Assembly: GCA_014193315.1 (NCBI GenBank)
Contig: BJHS01000003.1
Coordinates: 62,001-126,000, forward strand
Source: Verrucomicrobiota bacterium
Lineage (GTDB): Bacteria > Verrucomicrobiota > Verrucomicrobiia > Opitutales > UBA953
Direction of reading: 5' to 3'
Length of the DNA stretch: 64,000 nucleotides
Positions 15,843-24,108 of this stretch are shown here, piece after piece; the first letter of the stretch is position 1; each line of letters opens with the position of its first letter. The translations under genes and the position numbers were made by a program. Under the pieces are notes generated by a model. That model was not told the origin of the DNA. It saw only the letters and a program-made list of their open reading frames with translations, and did no database searches.

Positions 15843-17282
15843 TCACCCCTTCGGCGCTTGGATCGCCGGCACCGCGCGGAGCTGGACGGAGTCGATGACG
15901 GTCGGGCCGAGGATGACGTTGGTGACGATGACGAGCACCTGGCCGGGCACGCAGTAGCCTTCGTCGCGCAGGCGGAGGAGTGCCAAGGTGATGTTATCCT
16001 CGGCCTTCGGCTCGAACTTCATCTGGAACGACTCGACACCCCAGAGGAGGCTCATCTTCCGGTGGACGGGTTCCTCTTCCATGAAAGCGTAGATCGGGCA
16101 GCCGACGGCGCGGAGGGAGGAGAGGGTGCGGGGGACGTCGCCGTTGCGGGTGAACGCGATGATCCCGGTGTTACCGAGGTCCTGGGCGAGGCCGGCGGCG
16201 GCCCGGAGGAGCTTGATCTTGGGGGTCTCGTGCGGTTGCTCGGCCGACAGCACGCGCGGGAGCTCGTGTTCGGTGGTCTTGGCGATGCGCGCCATCACTT
16301 CGACGCAGCGGATCGGGTGCTTGCCCGTGGTGGTCTCGCCCGAAAGCATGACCGAGTCGGCCATCTCGAGCACCGCGTTGGAGACATCGGTCACCTCGGC
16401 CCGGGTCGGGACCGGCGCCTGGATCATCGACTCGAGCATGTGCGTGGCCACGATCACCGGCTTGCGGCAGGCGATGGCCATCGCGACGGCCTTGCGCTGG
16501 ATGAGCGGGAGGGTCTCGTAAGGGATCTCGATGCCGAGGTCGCCGCGGGCGACCATCAGGGCGTCGGTCGCCTCGAGGATCGAGCCGAGGTGGGCGATCG
16601 CCGACTGGTCCTCGATCTTGGAGATGATGTGCGCCTTGGAATCATGCCGGGCGAGCAGGCTGCGCAGCGCCTGCACGTCGGCCGCCTCGCGCACGAACGA
16701 GAGCGCGAAGTAATCCACTCCCACCTCGCAGCCCACGGCGACGTCGGCGCGGTCCTTGTCGGTGAGGGCGGGGAGGTCCACCTTCACGCCGGGGAGGTTG
16801 ATGTGGCGCCGGCTGCCGAGCGGGCCGGGTTGCTCGACCTTGCAGCGCAGGCGGTCGGGTCGTTGCTCCAGCACGCGCAGCTGGATGAGCCCGTTGTCGA
16901 CGAGGACCACGCCGCCCACGGGGACGGCGGTGATCATCTTCGGGTAGTTGGTAGGGATGACGAGGATGTCCCCGTCGGCCGGGGCGGTGTCGGAGCCGGT
17001 GACATCGACGATCTGGTCGACGTGCAGCTGAGCCGGATCCTTGCGCGCCCCGGTGCGGATCTCCGGCCCCTTGATGTCCATCATCACGGCGAGTTCCCTC
17101 TTCAGCCGCCGGCTGACGTCGCGGACACGCGCGACAATCTGTCGGACCCAGGCGTGGTCGGCGTGGGCCATGTTGAGACGGACCACGTTGGCGCCGGCGG
17201 TGATGATCGCTTCCAGCTGGGCCTCCGACTCGGTGGCCGGCCCGATGGTGAAAGTGATGCGAGTGTGGCGGAAGGACTTCAC
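15843..17282 (-). CDS. pyk: Pyruvate kinase
   Basis: 479 residues. Start MKSFRHTRITFTIGPATES; substrate loop VVRLNMAHADH (usually RLNFSHG); MMDIKGPEIRTG; a B-domain at about 75-165; KIEDQSAI; the catalytic MVARGDLGIEIP; and PVIVATHMLESMI where Q is usual in ATQMLESM. The C-terminal domain is present and has GIIAFTRNGDVPRTLSSLR. It converts phosphoenolpyruvate and ADP to pyruvate and ATP. The NMAH and ATHM variants mark a divergent subfamily, but the Mg- and K-binding residues look intact. Confidence 0.95.
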   Translation of the reverse strand: MKSFRHTRITFTIGPATESEAQLEAIITAGANVVRLNMAHADHAWVRQIVARVRDVSRRLKRELAVMMDIKGPEIRTGARKDPAQLHVDQIVDVTGSDTAPADGDILVIPTNYPKMITAVPVGGVVLVDNGLIQLRVLEQRPDRLRCKVEQPGPLGSRRHINLPGVKVDLPALTDKDRADVAVGCEVGVDYFALSFVREAADVQALRSLLARHDSKAHIISKIEDQSAIAHLGSILEATDALMVARGDLGIEIPYETLPLIQRKAVAMAIACRKPVIVATHMLESMIQAPVPTRAEVTDVSNAVLEMADSVMLSGETTTGKHPIRCVEVMARIAKTTEHELPRVLSAEQPHETPKIKLLRAAAGLAQDLGNTGIIAFTRNGDVPRTLSSLRAVGCPIYAFMEEEPVHRKMSLLWGVESFQMKFEPKAEDNITLALLRLRDEGYCVPGQVLVIVTNVILGPTVIDSVQLRAVPAIQAPKG

Positions 17283-17357
17283 GTGGTTTATGACAACTTA
17301 TGCAAGGTGGCGATGCAAGGGAAAGAACGCCGTAACAATCGTGGCGAATGGGTGATT

Positions 17358-17966
17358 TTACAGCACCCTCTCTGCTTCCAGATCGCGCTTTGCGTGCATG
17401 CGTTCCTCAAAGAACGTCGTTTGTTCGAAGGGCCAGGGCGCCCCCTCCTGGAGTTGCCAGCCGGCGTGCTCCGCGATGTGCGTGCGCGTCCATTCGAAGT
17501 AATCGGCGTCGTCGGTGCGGAAGTGCAGCCGCGTCCCGGCGACGGCGCGCTTGGCCAGGAGATCCAGGCTCGAGGCGTTGATGAAGCGGTGCTTGTGGTG
17601 CTTCTTCTTCGGCCACGGGTCGGGGTAGAGGATGAAGACCTTGCGGAGCACGATGGCGGGCGGGAGCGCCTCGAGGAACTCCGTCGCCTCGGCCTTGAGG
17701 AAGATGACGTTGTCCAGTTTGCCCATCGTCTGCTTACGCACGGAGCGTTCGACGCGGTGCGTGATGAGGTCGATGCCCACGCAGAACTCCTCCGGGTGAG
17801 CGGCGGCGTAGGCGGCGAGCCAGTGGCCGTGGCCGCACCCCAGCTCGAACGTGATCCCGGTCCGGCCCGCCAAGGTGGTGGCCAACGTCGCGACCAGGCG
17901 GGCCACGTTGGCGGCCCGGCGGGCGTCCGCCCACTCCTTGCCCATGACTTTGGTATGCTCCGGCAC
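17358..17966 (-). CDS. trmB: tRNA (guanine-N7)-methyltransferase TrmB
   Basis: 202 residues. SAM motif FELGCGHGHWLAAYA; GIDLITHRVERSVRK; and the family hallmark YPDPWPKKKHHKHRF, which forms the tRNA and guanine site. The C-terminal stretch FRTDDADYFEWT is also typical. It makes m7G46 in tRNA variable loops. A second Met at residue 8 is an alternative start. It lies 75 bp upstream of pyk on the same strand and may share its transcript. Confidence 0.94.
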   Translation of the reverse strand: MPEHTKVMGKEWADARRAANVARLVATLATTLAGRTGITFELGCGHGHWLAAYAAAHPEEFCVGIDLITHRVERSVRKQTMGKLDNVIFLKAEATEFLEALPPAIVLRKVFILYPDPWPKKKHHKHRFINASSLDLLAKRAVAGTRLHFRTDDADYFEWTRTHIAEHAGWQLQEGAPWPFEQTTFFEERMHAKRDLEAERVL

Positions 17967-17989
17967 GAGGGGGTTAAGAGGGAAAGGGG

Positions 17990-18119
17990 GAGGGGAGGCA
18001 AGTGATGGCTCAGGAAGGTGGTAGGGAGTGGGAAGTAGGGCTTAGTCGTGGCGAGGACTCGCTCCCAACTCCTCACCCCTCCCCCCCTCACCTAACACCT
18101 CCCGGCCCGTCTGGCCGGG
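17990..18119. repeat. Periodic spacer island and GC hairpin between trmB and the next gene
   Basis: The 207-bp divergent gap has a purine arm (GGAGGGGAGG, then GTAGGGA, GTGGGAA, GTAGGGC at about 18018-18040). A pyrimidine arm with the same step follows (CTCCCAA, CTCCTCA, CCCCTCC, ACCTAAC, ACCTCCC at about 18061-18103). A separate hairpin CCCGGCC / GGCCGGG lies at 18101-18119, 55 bp before the next ATG. No clear promoter is visible. Confidence 0.45.
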
Positions 18120-18173
18120 TTGCGAATAACTCCGGCTTCCCTCGGGGGCCTGCTTGGAGTCTCTTGGGGGTCT

Positions 18174-18617
18174 ATGGCCAAGGTAGACCTCGAATTGGTA
18201 CAGCGCATCCTCAAGGAGAACGGCGTGGACGTCCGCCTTGCCGCGTCGATCCTCAACCAGATCCGTGAGGCCGCGGCCGAGGAAGCTCCCGTCGAGCGCG
18301 AGAGGCTGCCGAAGAAGGAATACATGGTGCTCGTCAGCGAGCCCGAGGGCGGCTTGCCCAATGACTTGACCGGCTGGGTCATCCAGTACCCCGAGGATGG
18401 CGACCCCCGCGATGTCTCCGACAAGATTGCGGAGATTGCCGCGACCTTCAACGGCTCGCCCAAAGGTAAGCGCGTGCCGGTGACTTCCTTTGGTGACGCC
18501 TGCCAGAGCCTCCCGCCCAAGCTGCTCAAGGAACGCGACGTCTGGGTCAAGACGCGTGAGCCCGTTCGCGTCATCGCGGTGAAGAATGCGCTCGGTCGTC
18601 GTCGCGCGGCGGAATAA
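18174..18617 (+). CDS. Conserved-looking hypothetical protein, 147 residues
   Basis: Starts at ATG 18174 (MAKVDLELVQRILKENGVD). I do not recognise the family. The first 40 residues look helical (LAASILNQIREAAAEEAPVE) and could be a small DNA- or protein-binding bundle. The rest is mixed alpha/beta, with KEYMVLVSEPEGGL, TGWVIQYPEDGDP and PVRVIAVKNALGRRRAAE at the basic end. There is no signal peptide or membrane segment, so it is probably cytoplasmic. It stands alone, with repeats upstream and 164 bp before the desaturase gene downstream. Codon use matches the neighbours, supporting a real gene. Confidence 0.7.
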   Translation: MAKVDLELVQRILKENGVDVRLAASILNQIREAAAEEAPVERERLPKKEYMVLVSEPEGGLPNDLTGWVIQYPEDGDPRDVSDKIAEIAATFNGSPKGKRVPVTSFGDACQSLPPKLLKERDVWVKTREPVRVIAVKNALGRRRAAE

Positions 18618-18781
18618 GCCGCGTTGGTGCGTTGTCGCGATAGAGCGAGTTTTTTAGCGGATTTCTCCGGCTAAGACGACGTATTACGCCGATTGATGGC
18701 TTCTTCGTTCGTTCGTTTCATCAGGTTGCCCGGCGTGCTTTCGTCTCGCCAAATCAGCCTGCGAACGCACTGTCAAAACCC

Positions 18782-19981
18782 ATGAAGTTCAAAAACTTTC
18801 CTATCTACCGCATCGAGTGGGTGACCTCCTCCTTCCTTATCGGGACGGCCCTCCTTTCGTTGACCGTCGTACCCTGGTTCCTCTGGAACCAGTTCAACCT
18901 GCCGGCGGACGCCGCCAACAAGGTCCACGGCTGGGGCTTCATCTGGGCTCTGTTCGTGTTCTACTACTACGCGACCGGGTTCGGCATCACCCTGGGCTAC
19001 CACCGCCTGTTTTCGCATATTTCCTTCAAGGCCAAGTGGCCGGTGAAGGTCTTCGTCCTCCTGTTCGGCGCCGCTTCCTTCGAGAATTCGGCCCTGGATT
19101 GGTCTGCCGACCACCGGATCCACCACAAGCACGTGGATGAAGATGAGGACCCGTACGACATCTCCAAGGGCTTCTTTTACGCCCACATCGGCTGGCTCCT
19201 CTTCCGCCTCAAGCCGAAGCCGCCCGTCACCAACGTCAAGGACCTGCAGGCCGACCCCCTCGTCATGCTGCAGCACCGCTATGTCCAGTGGATCGGGGCC
19301 TTCGTTGGCTTCGTCGTCCCGGCCGCCCTCGGTTACGCCTACGCCGTGCTGTTCGTGCCGGCGGAACTCCACGCCAACCCCTGGATGACCGCGCTCGCCG
19401 CCTTCCTCATCGCCGGCCTGCTCCGCACCGTGATCGTCCAGCAGGGCACGTTCTGCATCAATTCGCTCTGCCACATGATCGGCCGTCAGCCGTATTCCAC
19501 CGACCACAGCGCCCGGGACAGCGGGCTTGTCGCGCTCCTCACCTTCGGCGAGGGGTATCATAACTACCATCACGAGTTCCAGCACGACTACCGAAACGGC
19601 GTGAAGGGCTGGCAGTTCGACCCGACCAAGTGGATCATCTGGACGCTCTCGAAGGTAGGCCTCACCGAGGACCTGCGCCGCGTGCCCGATTCCCGGATCA
19701 TGGCCGCCGAGCTCAAGGAGAAGAGCCGCACCCTCGGTCGCGACATCGACTCGCTGGCCGCCCGCCTCGATGCCCGCACGCTCGAGGTCAAAGCCAAGAC
19801 CATCACCGCCGCGCACGACTTGGCCAAGGAACTGGCGGTCCGCGCCGAGACCTTGAAGGAGGCCGCCACCACCAAGGCCGAGGTGGCCAATGAGACCATG
19901 GTCGAACTGCGCGCCCTGCTGAATCAGGCGGCTGGCTACCTCGAGACCCTGCGTCGGGCCGACGCTGGTTCCGCGGCCTGA
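18782..19981 (+). CDS. Acyl-lipid/acyl-CoA delta-9 desaturase with C-terminal helical extension
   Basis: A 399-residue membrane di-iron desaturase. His boxes: HRLFSH (74-79), HRIHH (111-115) and EGYHNYHHEF (about 257-266). Four predicted membrane helices lie around 15-35, 48-72, 160-180 and 205-225. It introduces a cis double bond into saturated acyl chains. After about residue 305 comes a roughly 90-residue Ala/Glu/Lys-rich helical stretch (AKELAVRAETLKEAATTKAE) that is not part of the desaturase fold and looks like a coiled coil. A second desaturase (30921-31901) lacks it. The 164-bp upstream gap should hold the promoter. Confidence 0.92.
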   Translation: MKFKNFPIYRIEWVTSSFLIGTALLSLTVVPWFLWNQFNLPADAANKVHGWGFIWALFVFYYYATGFGITLGYHRLFSHISFKAKWPVKVFVLLFGAASFENSALDWSADHRIHHKHVDEDEDPYDISKGFFYAHIGWLLFRLKPKPPVTNVKDLQADPLVMLQHRYVQWIGAFVGFVVPAALGYAYAVLFVPAELHANPWMTALAAFLIAGLLRTVIVQQGTFCINSLCHMIGRQPYSTDHSARDSGLVALLTFGEGYHNYHHEFQHDYRNGVKGWQFDPTKWIIWTLSKVGLTEDLRRVPDSRIMAAELKEKSRTLGRDIDSLAARLDARTLEVKAKTITAAHDLAKELAVRAETLKEAATTKAEVANETMVELRALLNQAAGYLETLRRADAGSAA

Positions 19982-20446
19982 TCAGACCGGTCCGCCGAAC
20001 TCCCTGACCAGGTCGAGGACGCGTGCCTCGATCTGGGGGAGGGCTTGCTCCGGGTCGAGGAAATCGATGTCGTGCACGGTCCAGTATTCGATGCGATCGG
20101 CCCATTCGGGGTGGGATTGGAGCATCATGGCGTGGTGCTCGTCGTGCTTGAGGGCGATGGTCCGGTGGGCCCGGGCCAGGTCTTCCTTGTGCAACTGGGT
20201 GGGGGCGGCGCCGGTATGGTGCAGGGGGACGCCCAATTGGCCTAGCCGGCGTTCCGTATCCCGGGAAAGCAGGGTCGGCTCGTCGGCCACCAGGGAGGTC
20301 AGCAGGCCGCGGGAGAAGGCCCGGGCGGCCAGCCCATATCGCTCCGCCTGCCAGTTGAAGAGGGCCTCCGCATGCCGGCTACGGTAGAAATTGCCCGTGC
20401 AGACGAAGAGGAGGAGCTTGGAATCTGCGCTTGTGCGAATCGGCAT
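19982..20446 (-). CDS. Low-molecular-weight phosphotyrosine phosphatase family protein
   Basis: A 154-residue single-domain protein. The P-loop VCTGNFYRSR matches C-x5-R-S (Cys16, Arg22). DIDFLDPEQAL near the C-terminus has the Asp-Pro general-acid position. Family members dephosphorylate phosphotyrosine or act as arsenate reductases. FY in the loop replaces the more usual IC of eukaryotic-type enzymes (CxGNICRS). The gene is convergent with the desaturase; the stops abut with no gap. Confidence 0.82.
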   Translation of the reverse strand: MPIRTSADSKLLLFVCTGNFYRSRHAEALFNWQAERYGLAARAFSRGLLTSLVADEPTLLSRDTERRLGQLGVPLHHTGAAPTQLHKEDLARAHRTIALKHDEHHAMMLQSHPEWADRIEYWTVHDIDFLDPEQALPQIEARVLDLVREFGGPV

Positions 20447-20483
20447 GCGGGGTAGAGTGCCAATACTCTAACACCACACCGCC

Positions 20484-20744
20484 ATGGTACGCAAACTGTT
20501 CGTCATCTCCGCCCTTTCCTTTGCCTTCGTCGGTTGCCTAGGTCCCAAGAAGGGTCCTAGCCCCGTCACCGATGGCGCTGCCGCCGCAGCTCCGGCCGTC
20601 TTTGTGCCGATTGACTCCGGACTCACCCCGGTGACTCCGGTCGCCCCGGCCCCCGTCAAGGCGGTGACCCCGGCCAAGACCACGACCCCAGCCAAGAAGT
20701 CGACCGGTCGTCTGCCAATCGGGAACAACGCCGGTAACAAGTAA
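20484..20744 (+). CDS. Small Pro/Ala/Thr-rich lipoprotein
   Basis: 86 residues. The signal is MVRKLFVISALSFAFVGC, with lipobox FVGC and acylated Cys18. The mature part is low-complexity Pro/Ala/Val/Thr (TPVTPVAPAPVKAVTPAK) with a basic tail ending NNAGNK. This looks like an unstructured periplasmic or surface tether. No domain is recognisable. It is divergent from the phosphatase (37 bp), and its stop lies in a hairpin shared with the next, convergent gene. Confidence 0.7.
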   Translation: MVRKLFVISALSFAFVGCLGPKKGPSPVTDGAAAAAPAVFVPIDSGLTPVTPVAPAPVKAVTPAKTTTPAKKSTGRLPIGNNAGNK

Positions 20745-20758
20745 GCCGACCGGCTTAC
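20741..20758. terminator. Hairpin shared by two convergent stop codons
   Basis: GTAAGCCG and CGGCTTAC form an inverted repeat with a 2-nt centre. Both convergent stop codons (TAA at 20742-20744, and TAA on the minus strand at 20755-20757) are inside it. There is no T-run, so it may act only as an RNA 3'-end hairpin. A much stronger perfect 12-bp stem follows at 20793-20821, inside the next gene. Confidence 0.4.
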
Positions 20759-21684
20759 ATCAACGACACTTCGGTCACGAAGCTGTCGACCTGACCGGGC
20801 TCCGCAAAACGGAGCCCGGTCTTATGTTCGGGGCTGTTGGGCGGCCCCATCCAAGGCTCGACGCAATAATACGGCGCCTCAGGGTCGGGGGTCCAAGTGA
20901 CGACGCTCGCCCAGGCCCCGGGGATCGCTTCCTCGCCGACCTTGATGCTGATGTCCTCCTCGCCCGACTTCGGCCCGAAGCCGAGCGTCGCCGAGGTGAG
21001 GTTGGTGAAGATGCAGTCGGACAGGTGCGGGTTGTCGAAGCCGATCGCGGTCTGGCCCTTCAACTCGGCGAAGGGCACGAGCTTGCCGTCGGCGGCGTGG
21101 CGCCACTGCTTCTTGGAGGGGATTTTCACCACGTAGTCGCGGCGGCTGAGGCCGGCATGCCACGGCAGCGTGAAGTAGAAATGATGGCCAGCGCACCAAG
21201 GGAGCGGCTGGCTATCCCGGTTCTCCAATTCGAAGGTGATGCGGAGGAAGAGCTCGAGGAAGTCGAACCGGACCCGGAAGTCGTACGCAAACGGGTAGCA
21301 CCCGCGGCCGCGCTCATCCTGGAGGAGGCGCACCACCGCGTGCCGGGGGCCGCTCTCGATGATCTCAAAGGCCGAGTCGCGGGCGAAACCGTGCTGCGGC
21401 ATCGGGCGCTTGACCCCATCCGCGGCCTTCCAAGCGAACTTCTCGCCGTCGGCGTAGTTGCGCCCCATGAACGGGAAGAGGATCGGGTTGCCGCCCCGCA
21501 CCGGCCCGATCTTGTCGAGGTCCATCGGCGCGCCTTCGGGCCAGAAAAGGATTTCCCGCCGGCCCGTGGGGACGGCGAGGTTCCAGCGCAGCAGGCGCGC
21601 ACCGCGGGTGAGGCAGGTCTCGTAGGTGGAGGCCCCGACCTTCCATCTTTCCATGGGCACGCCGTTCACTTCGAAGCTCTGCAT
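20755..21684 (-). CDS. Aldose 1-epimerase-like protein
   Basis: 309 residues from ATG at 21684 (MQSFEVNGVPMERWKVG); a 59-residue extension would overlap the next gene and is rejected. The galactose mutarotase fold is suggested by NPILFPFMGRN, MPQHGFARDSAFEI, the His-rich CAGHHFYFTLPW and the late acidic PYYCVEPWMGPPN, where the family keeps its catalytic Glu. Such proteins interconvert sugar anomers or act on sugar phosphates. It lies 43 bp downstream of the CFA-type methyltransferase and may be the last gene of that operon. Confidence 0.8.
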   Translation of the reverse strand: MQSFEVNGVPMERWKVGASTYETCLTRGARLLRWNLAVPTGRREILFWPEGAPMDLDKIGPVRGGNPILFPFMGRNYADGEKFAWKAADGVKRPMPQHGFARDSAFEIIESGPRHAVVRLLQDERGRGCYPFAYDFRVRFDFLELFLRITFELENRDSQPLPWCAGHHFYFTLPWHAGLSRRDYVVKIPSKKQWRHAADGKLVPFAELKGQTAIGFDNPHLSDCIFTNLTSATLGFGPKSGEEDISIKVGEEAIPGAWASVVTWTPDPEAPYYCVEPWMGPPNSPEHKTGLRFAEPGQVDSFVTEVSLM

Positions 21685-21727
21685 GGGGCGGAGCAAACGC
21701 GGCGATGGCCCGGAGGCAAACGCGGAC

Positions 21728-22768
21728 TTAGCCCGCGCGCTTGGCGAAGCGGTAATGGCAGACCATCCATTCCGCGCCGCCCCGGTAGTTCCAGAGCTCG
21801 GCGCAGGCCATGAAGAAGACCCGCCAGTTGGCCAGCCAGGCCCGGGCCCGCTTCTCGCCATAGGTCCGGGCGAAGATTCGGAGGACCTCCGCCCGGTGGC
21901 GATCGGTGTTCTCGAGCCAATGCTCCGCCGTCTGGCCGTAGTGGCGTCCTTCGACCGCCCACTGCTGCTCCAGCTTTAGGTCGTCCTGGAAGCGGCTGGC
22001 GAGGCAGTTCGAGGGCATGATGCCGCCGGTGAAGAAGTGGCGCGACATCCAGTCGGTGCCATCCTTGGCCGCGAAGTGGTAGGCGATATCCTTGTGCGTG
22101 AACACGTGGAAGAACAGCTTACCGCCGGGCTTGAGCCACCCGGCGATGCGGCGCATCAGCTCAGCCCAGTTCTTCATGTGCTCGAACATCTCGACGGAGA
22201 CCACGCGATCATAGCGCGCGGCCTCGGCCGCGAAGACGTTCATGTCGCAGGTGATGATCCGGACGTTCGGGAAGCCCCGCTTGGCGCACTCGCCCTCGAT
22301 GTAGGCGCGTTGCGAGGCGGAGTTGGACACCCCGGTGATCCGCGCGTGCGGGTACTTCTCGGCCATCCAGAGGGTGAGCGACCCCCACCCGCAGCCAAGC
22401 TCGAGGATCTCGAGCCCGTCCGCGAGCTCCGCCCGGGCGCAGGTGCGGGCCAGCATGGCCTCCTCGGCCTGACCGAGGGTCTCGGGGCCGAGCTCATAGA
22501 AGCACGACGAGTATTTCAGGCGAGGCCCGAGGCAGAGTTTATAGAAGTCAGCCGGCACCTCATAGTGCTGCTCGTTGGCCGCCGCGGTGGCGATGGCGAC
22601 GGGTAGGCGGCGCAACTCGGCGGCAAAGGCGTCGACCTGGGCGAAACGCGCGGCGGCCGAAGCCGGTCGCTCAACCGCAAGCCGGCGGCGGAGGAGGCGA
22701 CGGATACCCCAGCGGAGCACGCGGTCCGGTAGGATGTCCCAGGCGATCAGGGTATCGATCAGCGGCAT
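21728..22768 (-). CDS. CFA-synthase-type SAM methyltransferase
   Basis: 346 residues. An N-terminal helical part is followed by NEQHYEVPADFYKLCLGPRLKYSSCFYE, then the SAM site LELGCGWGSLTLWMAEKYP and VSVEMFEHMKNW. This is the cyclopropane-synthase/coclaurine N-methyltransferase superfamily. The C-terminus ends YRGGAEWMVCHYRF. The true CFA synthase in this region is a separate gene (24773-25984), so this paralogue may methylate a different acyl or amine substrate. It belongs to a minus-strand set with DUF1295, DUF2062 and a DUF1475-like protein. Confidence 0.87.
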   Translation of the reverse strand: MPLIDTLIAWDILPDRVLRWGIRRLLRRRLAVERPASAAARFAQVDAFAAELRRLPVAIATAAANEQHYEVPADFYKLCLGPRLKYSSCFYELGPETLGQAEEAMLARTCARAELADGLEILELGCGWGSLTLWMAEKYPHARITGVSNSASQRAYIEGECAKRGFPNVRIITCDMNVFAAEAARYDRVVSVEMFEHMKNWAELMRRIAGWLKPGGKLFFHVFTHKDIAYHFAAKDGTDWMSRHFFTGGIMPSNCLASRFQDDLKLEQQWAVEGRHYGQTAEHWLENTDRHRAEVLRIFARTYGEKRARAWLANWRVFFMACAELWNYRGGAEWMVCHYRFAKRAG

Positions 22769-22819
22769 GACTCCAGCGTGGGCACCGGGCCGCGTTTGGC
22801 AACTCGCGGCGGCTGAAAA

Positions 22820-23629
22820 TCAGCCGCGGGGCGGGCGGGGCCAGAAGGCCGGCACCTTGGCTTGATACTCGGCGTAGGCGGGGCCTTTCGAGGCGAGGAG
22901 TTGTGCTTCGGTCAGCGGCACGCCGGTGACATGGTTGAGCAGGTAGTACATGCCTGCGGCGCAGAGTAGCCCGGGGATGCCGAGGAGCAGCGGGCTCCAA
23001 CTCAGCAGCGCGAACCCGACCCAGATGAGCCATTCGCAGAAATAGTTGGGGTGGCGCGACCAAGCCCAGAGTCCTTGGGCGCAGACTTGGCCGCGCTGCG
23101 CCGGGTCGCGTTTGAAGCGGGCGAGCTGCAGGTCGGCCCAGCCTTCGCCAAGCATCGCGAGCGCGACCAGCGCCAGCCCGAGGAGGTGAACCGGGCGGAC
23201 ACCACAGGGGTCGGTCCACGAGGCGAGCAAGGGTAGCGTCAGGATCGTGAGCGCAATCGCCTGCTGCACATAGAAGACGCCCATCTTGTAGGCAGTGCGT
23301 GCGCCCCAAGCCGCGCGCATCTTGACGTAGCGGCCGTCTTCCTGACCGAGGTGCCCCAGCACGCGGAACCCGAGGTGCGTGCCCAAGCGCAAACTCCAGA
23401 GCGTCAGCATCGTCGCATGCAGCGCGAAGGCCGACCAGCCGTTCGGGCCGCCACTCCGGTAGGCGAGGAGCCCGGCGAGGAGGGCGAAGCCAAAGGACCA
23501 GACCACGTCGACGATCGACCAGTTGTCGAGGCGCCGGGCGAGCACCCAAGTCAGCGCGAAGAGCGCCAGCGAGGGGAGGAAGACCCAGAGTAGGGCCGCT
23601 TGGGCGTAGTCGAGTAGGATGGTGCTCAT
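22820..23629 (-). CDS. DUF1295 membrane protein (steroid 5-alpha-reductase-like)
   Basis: 269 residues with about seven hydrophobic segments from ATG 23629. The hallmark SRHPNYFCEWLIW near residue 200 is the NADPH-site motif shared by DUF1295, steroid 5-alpha-reductases and isoprenylcysteine methyltransferases. Family members reduce or methylate lipid-like substrates in the membrane. It overlaps the DUF2062 gene by 4 bp and lies in the lipid-modification cluster, so an acyl-chain or isoprenoid substrate is likely. Confidence 0.88.
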   Translation of the reverse strand: MSTILLDYAQAALLWVFLPSLALFALTWVLARRLDNWSIVDVVWSFGFALLAGLLAYRSGGPNGWSAFALHATMLTLWSLRLGTHLGFRVLGHLGQEDGRYVKMRAAWGARTAYKMGVFYVQQAIALTILTLPLLASWTDPCGVRPVHLLGLALVALAMLGEGWADLQLARFKRDPAQRGQVCAQGLWAWSRHPNYFCEWLIWVGFALLSWSPLLLGIPGLLCAAGMYYLLNHVTGVPLTEAQLLASKGPAYAEYQAKVPAFWPRPPRG

Positions 23630-24108
23630 GGAAGGGGTTGCAGGCGCCGGACTGCCCGCCGGAAGATGCCGCGGAAGATCCAGTAGATCGGCAGGATGAT
23701 GAAGGGCGCCGCCACGATCCAACCGAGTAGCCCGTGCAGCCCCGCCTGTCCATAGTGATGGAAGGCCTGCCCCGGGTCCTCGCCGAAGGCGACGACCATC
23801 GCGCCGATGTGGAGGTCGGCGGGGTCGGCGGCGGTGAGCCGTTCGCCGAGGCGCACGAACGGGAGGATCAGGAGCAACTGCAGCGGGGCGGCGAAGACGT
23901 TGATCGTCTGCAGGATGACGTGGTTAAGCCGGAGGAGCCAGCCGGCGAGGAAGCAGAGCACGGTGGCCGTGCCCAGGAAGGGAGAGACGCAGAGGAACAG
24001 GCCCACCGCGCCCGCCAAGGCCAAGCCCTCGGGGCTGACGCCTTTGAGGAGCTCGGCCCGGAGCGGGTCGCGCACCTTGCGGCGCAGCCAATCCCCGGTC
24101 CGGCTCAT
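23626..24108 (-). CDS. DUF2062 membrane protein
   Basis: 160 residues. A basic N-terminus (WLRRKVRDPLRAELLKG) is followed by the DUF2062 pattern: a helix ending in GLFLCVSPFLGTATVLCF, then LRLNHVILQTINVFAAPLQ, and two further helices. Function is unknown; the family often sits beside glycosyltransferases or lipid genes. It overlaps both neighbours by 4 bp, so the three genes are one translational unit. Confidence 0.85.
   Translation of the reverse strand: MSRTGDWLRRKVRDPLRAELLKGVSPEGLALAGAVGLFLCVSPFLGTATVLCFLAGWLLRLNHVILQTINVFAAPLQLLLILPFVRLGERLTAADPADLHIGAMVVAFGEDPGQAFHHYGQAGLHGLLGWIVAAPFIILPIYWIFRGIFRRAVRRLQPLP

Noticed and set aside
15858-18005. 715-codon plus-strand frame across pyk and trmB
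   Set aside because: Antisense to two well-supported genes, low-complexity composition, no domain, no plausible start context.
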